From assembly GCF_000512585.2 (NCBI RefSeq), contig NC_089245.1, positions 124,001-188,000 of the forward strand: a stretch of DNA of 64,000 nt. The letters run 5' to 3'. A program made the translations under genes and the position numbers. The DNA is from Kwoniella bestiolae CBS 10118 (taxonomy: Eukaryota > Basidiomycota > Tremellomycetes > Tremellales > Cryptococcaceae). The notes under the pieces are model-generated. The model saw only the letters and a list, made by a program, of their open reading frames with translations, ran no database searches and was not told where the DNA came from. Below, one piece after another: positions 48,441 through 59,337 of this stretch (position 1 is the first letter of the stretch; each line of letters opens with the position of its first letter).

Positions 48441-49612
48441 TCATATACCCGCACAAGACACCAGTATACCTACAAAAATGGCCGACAATCCCGTAACACT
48501 CTTGGATAAAGTCACGTCGATTGCCTTGAGACTACCATTTTTACATTTCTTGGTCTTCTTCTTCCTTGCTTTCTTACTAGTCGTAGCAGCGGCCTGAGTG
48601 GCTGTTCGCGAAGCTTGCCCGGCATTTACCACAGAGGTAAGCGAGGCAGTACCGTTTGGTTCTTGCGTGGTGAGTCCCCTATTCTGGGACTGGGAGAACG
48701 TCTGAGCGTTTCCACCTGTTCCTGTTCCTGCATCTTCTTGCTGGACTGTCGCATGGGTCGCCCGAGTTTGTGTATGAGGTGTGTTGTTGTCGTCAGCTGC
48801 TACATGGGCGGTATGTGGATGTGTTGGGATAGTGGCACGCCTGAATAGGAATGAGGCGGAGAGATCGTCACGGCTGGAATTTGATGTGGAGTATCAGCGA
48901 TAAACCTCAATTACCATCTAATAATTCATCTAACAATCCTCGACAAGTCTGGTTGGATATCGGCGATCGAATATGTATGTATGCAACGCAGATAAAAAAG
49001 GCAATGGCTCACGATGTTATGGTGCCGTTCGTGCATGAAACCTGACCCGCCGCTGGCCTATCATAAGTATTTCCCAGAGCGTCCACCGCCGAAGAAGTGG
49101 AAGTACGCCACGCGAGATCACAGATGTTAGACCAGTAGATCAACTGACTGGATGTCTTGGCTCCAGGCTTGGACGAGCGGATGCAACCTACTCCCGCAAC
49201 GATTAGTCGGTCCCTCGTTTGTCTTTGGGATGACACCCATAGCATTAGTAAGATGATATATGAGTGACCTACTGAGACATATAGATAAGTCCATTCCCAG
49301 GGCGTCGTATCCTGTCGACGTTAATCCGTCCTTGCATTGCAATTCCACCAGTTCTTTATCATTCAAGCGGAAGTTTTCTGTAAAGATTCGTAAGAGTGTT
49401 CAACAGACACAGTAAATAGCTGTGACCTCCTCCTCGTCACAAGCTGTACACTCACCATCGGCATTGGTCGGATAGGTCTTACAGACGAATTCACAATTAC
49501 ATTTATTCAGTGAAGAGCAGGCTGGTCTCGGTTCGTCAATCTTTTGAGCACATGTCTGGATTGATATGCCGCATACAATCAAATTTACGATAACGTTGAA
49601 TGAGAGAATCAT
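48441..49612 (-). CDS. GPI-anchored cysteine-rich cell-surface protein
   Basis: Four exons on the minus strand, starting 49456-49612 and ending at 48441. The start MILSFNVIVNLIVCGISIQ is a signal peptide. The mature N-terminal half has about ten Cys (PACSSLNKCNCEFVCK, VELQCKDG, LSICLSCIRSSK, SNICDLAW, VSCTNG), a compact disulfide-rich domain somewhat like CFEM proteins though the spacing does not match cleanly. A long Thr/Ala/Gln-rich stalk follows, then KKARKKKTKKCKNG and a hydrophobic end VTGLSAIFVGILVSCAGI with no residue after it, the pattern of a GPI-anchor signal. It is probably displayed on the wall or plasma membrane. Introns use GTGAGT, GTAGGT and GTGAGC donors. Not assigned to a named family. 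Confidence 0.72.
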
Positions 49613-50392
49613 GATGAGTGTGAGTTGAGCTGTAAAGGATAAAGAGATGGACTGCGGGCAACTTAGGCTTCTTTTGATATATTGTATATTGAATGCAAAG
49701 TCCGTTCTCGCACTTGCGATAATCGTTGGTAACAGGGGCGCATCACAGACCAGCGAGGACCCGAAAAAGTCGTGTTCATCAATCCTCAATTACCGTTGAT
49801 CATCAGGGTACAGGATGACTCACAATACGAGATCTTATCGCTCATGATTACATATCTTTGGTGATAAGCCCCTGTTCGGATTGTCAATTTGGTGAGGTAT
49901 GGACCCTGCCAAGATCAAATTGCGTGTTCAACGTTCATTGGTGGAGTGATGGGATCTAGATTTGATTGGTCATGCGGGCAAGGGGTTTGTTTTAGATCAT
50001 TGAACTTCCACCTCCGTTGGTAGAAGGACGATATGGCAGTCATAGCACAGTGTTTTTCAAGTCAACGGGGTCCATAAGATCCTGAAGGCTACAGCCTGTC
50101 CTCAGAAGGCTTGTGCGGAGATCAAACTTTCCCTTTGCCCGATGACAGAGGGTACAGAAGGTCTGTGGCGTTTTGCAGTACGGGTGCTTTCACTGTATTG
50201 ATATGGTTCGGACATTTTTTGGTGTAGTGCTACTGTATTCGTACACACCACAGACGCAGATGCTTTAACAGTAAAATGCGTAGAGTGCGCATACAGTCAT
50301 CAGGCGTTTGGAGATCTCCGACGATCAGAATCTCATTACAAGGATCATCAATAAGCGTACAAATAAGTACAGGACTTACTCGAGAAGCTGAC
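49613..50392. other. intergenic
   Basis: About 780 bases between two secreted-protein genes. No gene is supported; it contains the promoter of the GPI protein. Confidence 0.5.
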
Positions 50393-51023
50393 TCAACATT
50401 CGGTTTGGACCGATTCGAGCGGCCAGACTGCACATGCGTCAGTGAAGCTATCTTTATGTTGCCTACAAATGATCTACTTACCCTGCATTATTGGTGACCC
50501 CCCAGTGTCTCCCCCTGTACCACATGGATCTAAGCTGGGTATAACTTCGTGGGCCCCTAGACACAACGGTGGTGAGCCGTCGAGCATACCGATGGTAGTT
50601 GCAAACACGATTCTTCCGTCCTTCGAGTCGTAGGACCATCTGCAAGAGCACGGAGTATGTTTCGGCAAGAATAGAGTTGTCATGAGCATCGTTTACTCTT
50701 ACTCACCTTTGTTGTGGTCTCTCTTCATCCGCCTCACCTAGCTTGACCGTGCCGCTGCCTTCTACATGGCTCGCGCCTTCTATCACCCTCGTGCTTCCCT
50801 CCAGTGCGATGAGTTCGGAACCACCTTGATCCAACGTCCTGGTCGCTGATTGATTGCATTCTGTCATTACTAGCCCCGAGGCCGAGTTTGGATCGTTTGA
50901 GAGACATTGATCGAGACTTTTCGACCTGAGCTTGAAGATCCCTTGGGCTGGGGTGGGATCGGTCTCTGAGCGGGGGAGGATCGATCCTGCGATGGAAGGG
51001 AGAAAGGCGAGTAGGTATATCAT
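50393..51023 (-). CDS. secreted ricin-B-like (beta-trefoil) protein
   Basis: Three exons (50707-51023, 50482-50639, 50393-50427) encode 169 residues. The N-terminus MIYLLAFLPSIAGSILPRS is a signal peptide with a possible Kex2-type end. The next part, FKLRSKSLDQCLSNDP...GLVMTECNQ, follows the beta-trefoil lectin pattern of a Gln-Cys-Leu start and a second Cys about 15 residues later, and WSYDSKDGRI...LCLGAHE repeats the Trp and Cys-Leu elements. About two trefoil units are visible, so it is short for a full ricin-B domain (usually three). The very short last exon reads VWPLESVQTEC before TGA. It is likely a small secreted carbohydrate-binding protein. No toxin catalytic chain is present. Confidence 0.66.
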
Positions 51024-52070
51024 GATGTACCTGGGGGGATAGATCGGTCGGATTGACACTTGTTTTAGTTATCGACTGAGAAAGTATTTGTGCACACGAT
51101 GTGCTGTAGTGTTTTGTGGTCAAGTAGGTCGTGTCTAGCGCGTCTTTGTATATGAAGTGAATCTGAAGCGCCCTGCTATTTCCACCATGAACGGATCTAC
51201 CGACTCTACCTTTGAGCGCTATGTAATCACTTGGTTATCAGGGGTAAATATCAGGTGATCAGCGTCAACTCCTTTCATCGAGGCTGTAGATGCCCCTTTG
51301 TCTATCTGAGTCAATGAGACACTCATTGTTGAATGTGAGATTCAGCTTTGTTTGCAATTTACCAGTATGTCGTATGATCTGGGATGTGACATCGTTGACT
51401 CGATGACTGATCACTCCGCAGGCGACTATATGTAGGAAGACAAATGAGCACCACAAGATGTAATACTGGCCTATTGATCTGGGGGTGGAGACTCGATCAA
51501 CTTGTCAGCCAATGCCCCAAAGCGGAAAGTTGCTGATACAAGTTGAGTTGATTCGTTGTAAAATATATATCATTGCCTATAATCTGAGAAGAGTTGTCAT
51601 CGAAGAGAGATCAGAATCATCTGCCTCTGTCCTTACTGTAATCCTTTGATGCTGAACTTTACGAAGAAATGAAGTATCTGGTCAATACTCGTCATTTGCC
51701 ACCGTACCTTGCCTTTGCGTGATCACAGCTGTTTACTTTAGATTAGATTTCACCCAAAAACGGCCATCCCCGATTCAGTTTTGTGATTTTCACAAATCCT
51801 AATCATCATTACGACTCCGAGAGGGGATAATCGTAATCTCAATTAGGATTATATTGCAAAATTGTAGCCGTCCGATTTCGGCGCCGTATAGAGTAAGGTG
51901 CACACATGGTGCACTACGGAACTACTTGTACCAACCGATTCAATTCAATTACACCATACCATCACCATCATACCTACATCTGCATCTCAATCCATAATCA
52001 GCCCTTATCCTTCATCTTTCTGGCCTACCTCACAAATACATCAGTACACTAAACGGCAGGATCCGCTACA
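51024..52070. other. intergenic
   Basis: About 1.05 kb, the divergent interval between the lectin-like gene and the vacuolar transporter. No gene is supported. Near 51790-51850 AATCCTAATCATC and AATTAGGATTAT form a loose inverted pair. Confidence 0.5.
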
Positions 52071-55000
52071 ATGCCCTCGCCGCCGTCGAAGAACAGCGAA
52101 CCCTCCCTAATCCCACCTCGGGGTAACATCGACTCCCCATCCCCCATCCCGGCATCAGCAATATCGACCTCCCCAGCCATCGCCCGTTCTCTAGCTCGTA
52201 ATCCACCCAGCGGAGCGGCTAGTCCCTCTTCAGCTGGTGGACCGTCCATACCCAACATCCCACCTCGCTCAGGATCCATCTCTTCCCAAGTCAAACCCAA
52301 CTTATCCCCTTCCTTCAGATCACCTGCTGGGGGGTTGACCCCTCCCATCGCTAGATCAGGATCACCAGCCAATATACAACCTACATCCAAAGCGTCAAGC
52401 GACAACTTGTTGGGAAGAAAGACGTCCATATCATCTGGTAATACTCAGAACAAGTCCGCTTTGACCACTTCGCTCAATTCTCCTAAATCTAGCCCTTCCC
52501 TTTCTAGACAACCTTCCGCTGGAGTTATTTCTCGACCTACCCTCTCGAGAGATAATTCAGGCACGTCCACCCCTCGACATGGTAATGGAACTAAAGGCAA
52601 AGAAGTAGAAGACACCAATGGAGCGGGAGATTCGAATTTTTCAAATCTCGCTGATATACCTGATGAGGAGAAGGCCAAGGTCCTACGTAGACATCTCGTC
52701 TCGGCTGAGGAGAGGGAACAGTCTAAGACTGGTACGCCCAATGAAGGTGGTGTAGGTGGGACGACACCTACGAAAGAGGATAGTGCTAGTGCCGGTGCTG
52801 GTGGGAGTGGGTTAGAAAGAGCAGATGAAAGCGGTGTGACTTCCGTGTCGAATTATGGGAGTACAGAAATCAATGATGGGCAGTTCCCTATTCCCTATGA
52901 TGCCGTTGGAGGGGACGTGACGTGAGTGACTGTTTATTCTCACTTAAAACATCCAATACTGTTCTATAATAGAATATGCTAATTGTGAGACGTAATCGTA
53001 GCCACGATCTATACAAATGGCAACATTCCCATCGACCTGACCAACCAGTCCGATCAGCTTCGTTCTCGCATATCCCCCTTGACAGATCTGCGATTCTCGA
53101 TCCTACTTTAGCACATATCAAGGAACCGGGTGGTTTTAGACGTAATTTCGTTTCTACCAAGGCTGCTGAGCAGGGATTGGAGGCGCCCAATATGGTTAGG
53201 AATGTGGTGGATTTCTTGTTCTTGTATGGACACTTTGTGAGTTGGGTTCAGAATAGGTAGATAGTCGTCGCGACTTCGGAACCGGGGTTGCCCAGCGTGG
53301 ATTGTGTCCTGAAGGACAGAGTGCTGACGCTGACGATTTGTTGATCTACAAAGGCCGGTGAAGACCTCAACGAAGATGACGATCTAGACGAAGACGAGGT
53401 AGAAGAAGAGGACGAAGAATCGTACCCCGCCATAGGGTCTAGCTCTGGTCGTCCCTATACCAGAAGAACATATACTGCTGAGGGAGATGCAGGCGGAGTA
53501 CCTATCCGGGGCGAACGAGCTCCGTTGTTGGGCGCCACGAAGCGAGGGATGAGTATGACGAGACATCGAAGGACGAAGAGTGGGGCGGCTAGTGGTGGGA
53601 CGGCTACGACTACTCAGGCTTTGTTGATGGTGCGTGATCTCCCTGTTTCAGCTGGAAGATGCTGTACCGAGGATAAAGAGTGAGCGGAAATGCTAATGTT
53701 CGATTATTATCTTGGTAGTTGTTGAAAGGTTTCGTCGGTACTGGTATCTTATTCATGGGCAAAGCGTGAGCTATCCTCCAGTTACCATCCAGTACAAAAA
53801 CACGATAGCTGATTCTAATACTTCGTTCATGCAAAACAGCTTCTTTAACGGAGGTGAGCTTTCTCTCGTCCTGACGTCATGATGATCTAGGCCGGAATAA
53901 AAGCTGACATTGTGCTCTCGTTCATAGGTATCCTCTTCTCGGCAATTGTCATGCTGGCCATAGCAGGTATATCGCTCTGGTCGTTCTTGCTTCTCGTTGA
54001 GGCGTATATGCACGTTCCGGGAAGTTTCGGAGGTAAGCTCCCGTTCATTGCCATCGTTCTGAGGTGGGTAATAGTTGATGATGGATTTGGTGAAATGCTA
54101 GATATCGGTGGAGCTTTGTACGGGAAATATATGAGATTGACTATTTTGACTAGTATTGCGGTGTCCCAGATTGGTTTTGTAGCGGGTGAGTTCGGTTTCT
54201 CACCGCGATTATAGGATACACCTCTTTCGATAATGATCCCTTGAACATACTTTGCGCAGTGGCGTTTCTTGTGGGACAAAAGCTGATAATGCCTGCGATA
54301 TCACAGCATACACAATATTCATCGCCGAAAACCTTCAAGCGTTCTTCATGGCTGTAACGGACTGTAAAACCTATATACCCGTCAGATGGCTCATTTTTGG
54401 GCAACTGCTCATTTTCTTACCTCTCGCGATGATCAGGAATCTGGCGAAGCTGAGTGGTACGGCTTTGATCGCCGATGCGTTTATCCTGATTGGAAGTGAG
54501 TTTAGACAAGTCTTTTGTGTTTGATATGAGTCTACCAGTTCGAGTCATTTTGAGCCATGACGCTAATGCAAGCTTTGTCGTAGTCATCTACATTGGCTTC
54601 AACGAGGGTTCAGTCCTTTCTAAGTACGGTATAGCGGATGTGCAGCTGTTCAACCAGAATTCATTCCCTTTGCTTATTGGTACAGCTGTGTTCGCTTTCG
54701 AGGGTATTGGATTGTGAGTCACATCCCCCGATATGCTATATACAGTATTCCCAGTATATCGAGATGAGCAATATACTGATCTTCATACTTCCTCCCCATG
54801 CAGAGTCATCCCCATCACCGAATCAATGAGAGAACCTGAAAAGTTCCCTCGATTACTCTCCATCGTCATGTTCATCGTGGCTATCCTCTTTGCTGGTGCG
54901 GGAGTATCGTCGTACGCTGCGTATGGAAGTGATATTCAGACAGTCGTCATTGTCAACTTACCGCAGGAGGACAAGTTTGTTCAGGCTGTACAATTCTTAT

Positions 55001-55616
55001 GTGAGTGTCTGTGGTTCATCCTGCCCCCTGCGCTCAGCTGTCTCGGCAATGCTTGTGCCCATTAGACGAATAGCTGATCTGGTGTGATCTGAAATGTGCA
55101 GACTCGGTGGCTATCCTCTTATCGATCCCATTACAGCTCTTCCCTGCAGTCAGAATTATGGAGAATGGGATCTTCTCGAGATCGGGTAAACATAACCCTT
55201 CTGTGAAATGGCAGAAGAACGTATTTAGAAGTATGATCGTGGTATTTACCAGTCTGCTCAGCTGGGCCGGGTCGAGTGAATTGGATAAGTTTGTCTCGCT
55301 CATTGGGAGTTTTGCTTGGTGAGTGAATATCTGCACTATAAAACAACATTGTTGTTTAGTCTATCAGATCAGAGTTTGTGCAACTATGCTAATTTGTTCA
55401 TCTCATCATAGCATCCCCCTATGTTTCATCTACCCACCGATGTTACATCTCAAAGCATGTGCCAAGACTCGTAAAGCCATTGTGTTGGATTACATTCTGA
55501 TCGTATTCGGTGCGATCGTCGGTGCTTATACGACGGTTCAGACTGTTCGAAGTTTGTTTGTACCTAGTGATGAGAGTCCTAAGTTGGGGAAGTGCGAGGT
55601 GCCTAATGGGATGTAG
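52071..55616 (+). CDS. vacuolar amino acid transporter, AAAP family (AVT3/AVT4-like)
   Basis: About eleven exons encode roughly 800 residues. The first ~430 residues are cytosolic, Ser/Pro-rich and disordered, with an acidic run (EDLNEDDDLDEDEVEEEDEE). The transporter domain starts LLMLLKGFVGTGILFMGKAFFNGG, the AVT3/SLC36-type TM1, and has about 11 spans, including FVAAYTIFIAENLQAF, GTAVFAFEGIGLVIPITESM and LFPAVRIMENGIF. Such proteins export amino acids from the vacuole to the cytosol, often during nitrogen starvation. The long N-terminal extension is typical of fungal AVT3/AVT4 relatives. The start MPSPPSKNSEP follows a normal leader. Unlike the left-hand permeases it acts inside the cell. 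Confidence 0.91.
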
Positions 55617-56281
55617 GAGTGGACTTGAGAGAAGCTGAGTGGCAGGTAGTAGCTTGACCAGTAATCAAGGGATAGAGATGTAGAAGAGATAGAGGATAGA
55701 ATGTCAAATACACGAGATAGTAGTGGAAGTGTTGATGTGTTGACGTGTATTCTGCAATATCAATGTGTATACCATAACATGTTCCAATATGCATAGTTGG
55801 CTTCTAACATGAGTCGCATGCTCGTGCTCGTGATGGATGTATATACTTGGACTGACATGTGGATTTAGGATAGACATGATGATATCTTGCACGAGCAGAT
55901 CCGAAGACTCTGCATGAATCTGATCGGGTACCGCCGGGCGGGTGATGTCGTATTTGGTTATTTGTTATGGGACGATAGAATGAAAAGGCGATCTGAGCGT
56001 GTGTACGTGCCTGGGATGCTAATGCGAAAACAAAGATTGGTAGATGTCAAGATCGTACAATCACATTCACATTTACATTTACATTCGATTCATATATATC
56101 AATCATAATATAGAAACAAACATAATCCATATATATAACACAGAATCACATATAGTACCACCCACCAAGACACTCCTTCACTTGCGTTGCGACAAAGACA
56201 AGATACAAATACGAAAATATCACTCGTGATCCAACACACTCTTTTTCAGCTTCAACGAAAAATAAACCATCGCGATTGATC
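55617..56281. other. intergenic
   Basis: About 665 bases between the AVT-like gene and ERG1, with AT-rich repeats of CATTTACATTTACATTC and TATATAT near 56065-56145. No gene is supported. Confidence 0.55.
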
Positions 56282-58671
56282 ATGTCTACTACACCTGAGA
56301 TTGAGGTGGCTAGTTCTGGGATGGATCATGTATCCGTGAGTGGGGTCAGCTTCTCCAGGATCTATTGATAGTATATATGAAGTGTGACCATGCTGACAAT
56401 GTTCTCTGTTCTTGCTATTCCACTAAACCCCTCTCAATCGACCCCACATCAAACTACCCTTCACGTTCACTTCAACCCACAGATCCACTCCCTCCAACCC
56501 GAGATAATCATAATAGGAGCCGGCGTGATAGGCTGTGCCCTAGCCTACTCGCTCTCCCAATCTGGCCGATCAGTCGTTCTCCTCGAACGCGACCTGTCCG
56601 AACCCGATCGGATAGTCGGTGAACTCCTCCAACCTGGTGGAGTCGCCGCATTAGAAGAGCTGGGGATGTCAGACGTATTGGAGGGGATAGATGCAGTCCC
56701 TGTTGAGGGGTATTGTATAGTCTCGGGGGAGGAGAAGGTGGGATGTCCTTATCCCCTCTTAGAGGAGATGGCGGGGTTGCATCATAACCAGGAGAGTGGT
56801 ATTACGAATGGGAATGGGGGGTATGTAGATAAGAAGGGGAAATGGCACGTGGAGAGTGAATCGGGGAAGAAGGAGGGTAGATCATTCCATCATGGGAAAC
56901 TCATCTCGTCATTAAGGAAGAAGGTCCTCACCCAGGCAAAGGGAGTGACTGTGCTGGAGGCTACGGTGAAGGATTTGGTATTTTGTGAACATACCAATAG
57001 AGTTATCGGCGTATCGGCCTCCTTCAAACCTTCTTCTAGTTCATCTGGTTCGAAGGAACTTGGAGTGGGGAACTCGGACGATACAAGAGATCAACGACCA
57101 GCCATTGCGAATGGGATAGTGAAAAAACTCTACGCACCCATAACGATAATTGCCGATGGATGTTTCTCAAAGTTCCGCCTTACCCCTGGTACGCGTACCC
57201 CCACGCCCAAAACACGATCGCATTTTGTCGGTGTTATACTGGAAGATTGTAAGCTCCCGATACAGAATATGGGGACAGTGTGTCTCACCCCGTCTGGACC
57301 GGTGTTGCTTTATCAGATTGGTAGGAAGGGCGGAGAGGTGAGGATGTTGGTGGATGTCAAGGGGAAATTACCCAGTGTGGGGGATGGGAGTTTGAGGGTG
57401 AGTGGTCTCAGTGGTTTTGTACTTGATTCGGTTTGGTGGAGTGAGATCGATGTGAAGGGACATCGCCCATAATTATCAAGCATCCTTATATATATTTACC
57501 TTCTATCCCAAGACTCTCTATCTTCCTTCTTTCCCTTCGTCATCCTATCGTCAGCTGACCACCTATCCAAAATAACAGCGCCATATCGAACAGAACTATG
57601 TCCCCCACCTTCCCTCGGAACTCCAAACCCCAGTCCTCTCCGCCCTCTCCACCCAAAGACTCCGATCCATGCCCAACACCTTCCTCCCCCCCTCCATACA
57701 GGGCTTATCCAACTCCCTCAGCGGGGCCATTTTAGTAGGCGACGCATACAATATGAGACACCCCCTCACAGGTGGAGGAATGACAGTAGCTTTCAACGAT
57801 GCTATTATCCTCACCAAGTACCTTCGACCCTCTGAGCACTCACCTGCGGGAAGAGATGGGCTGGAAGATTGGAATACAGTCTCGGAGGGATTGAGGGAGT
57901 GGTTCTGGGAGAGGAAGAAGTTGAGCGGTGTGGTCAATGTGTTGAGTATGGCGCTTTATAGTTTGTTTGGAGGGGCGGATGGTGAGTTCATTTATTATCT
58001 TTGTCTCTTGCTTGATTTTCCTACAACCTTTTTGGGGATGGGGGATGAATGATTCTCAGGGGTTGATGGATCATTGCGATTGATATTTGAAGCACAAGCG
58101 CTGATATTGTTTTCTTCACAATAGAACCAGAACTCGAAGTGCTCAGAGAAGGATGTGTAAAGTACCTCGGCATGGGAGGCGAGCGAGTAGCTGGACCCGT
58201 CGGATTGCTTTCTGCGTGAGTCGACGCTTGTTCTCAACTTCTTGAGTGTCGTCCCCGCTTTACATGAATCGAGTTGTTCAACATGATCCTCATCAGCTTT
58301 CATCGCATCGGGATTGTTCGAGCGGACTCATGAGCTAATCCCTTCTCATTCGCCACACATAGCCTCACACCAGCCCCTTTCATGCTATTCTACCACTTCT
58401 TCTCAGTCGCCTTCTACTCCATCTTCCTCCTTCTCATCAAAGGTCCACCAAACTCTTCCTTGAGAGGAACGAAGGGTGTGATAAATCCGTTGTTGGTTTT
58501 GTTGACATTACCTTTGAATCTGATTTACTCTATCAAAGTGGTGAGTCCACCTTGTTCGCATCGACCGGTTGACGATGACGTTGCTGATGTTTTGCGTTGG
58601 AATGACCTACACAGTTCTGGACTGCTTGTGTGGTTTTACTGCCTGTTATATATACTGAATTCAGAGTATAG
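56282..58671 (+). CDS. ERG1: squalene epoxidase (squalene monooxygenase)
   Basis: Roughly six exons. It converts squalene to 2,3-oxidosqualene with FAD, O2 and NADPH in the ER membrane, an early step of ergosterol synthesis and the target of allylamines. The FAD-binding N-terminus has IIIIGAGVIGCALAYSLS (GxGxxG) and ERDLSEPDRIVGELLQPGG. The second FAD motif is VGDAYNMRHPLTGGGMTVA. C-terminal hydrophobic segments (LLVLLTLPLNLIYSIKV and WTACVVLLPVIYTEF) anchor it to the membrane. The first exon is short and joins at VSIHSLQPE in phase 0. The last exon ends FRV. No signs of disruption. Confidence 0.94.
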
Positions 58672-59337
58672 AGTATAGTCGCATCAGCCATATGACTGGA
58701 TGAGGTGATTCGGTCGTGGTAGTAGTGGTTCACTTGAATGGTTCGTTAGTTTAGATTGATAGGTACTATCTCTCCTGTCATCATGGTCGTTCTGTTGAAG
58801 GATTCAGATACAACAAAATGAAAGGCCCGGTTCTCACCTATGTAGATGTAATTATAGATATAAGTTAGATATAGATAATGATATACCCACTCATATGGAA
58901 TCCGCTCTACCATAAGGTAATCACGTCGCTCGTCGCTTGCTCCCCACCAATTCGGAACAACAATACAACGTCCCGTGGTACTGATCAGTAGGTGTCATAT
59001 CGATTCGAGCGGTAATAACCAATCCATCGCATACTGATTATCCATCATCAATAAACATAAAGATTCATTATTATCATAACACTCAGATCCAACACCTAAA
59101 AGACTCGAAGTAAAAGAAGAGAAATGATGAATTTACGTATTAAAACCATTATTGGATTCTTCTCTGAAGAACAGAAAGGTAATTACCAAGAACTTAAACA
59201 GGATCAACCAATCAAAACTATCATTAGTGATACTGTTATCAACCATACCAACCAGCCTTCATTATATCTGAATGCACCTCATACCTCCATTCCTTCCCTT
59301 CAATCAAGAACCGAGGCAGTCAAACAGCCAAACATCC
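58672..59337. other. intergenic between convergent genes
   Basis: About 665 bases holding the 3' ends of ERG1 and the PH-domain gene. An 87-codon frame at 59124-59387 overlaps the end of the PH gene and is rejected. Confidence 0.55.

Noticed and set aside
52049..52429. Minus-strand 126-codon frame
   Set aside because: Shadow of the low-complexity Ser/Pro-rich first exon of the AVT-like transporter.
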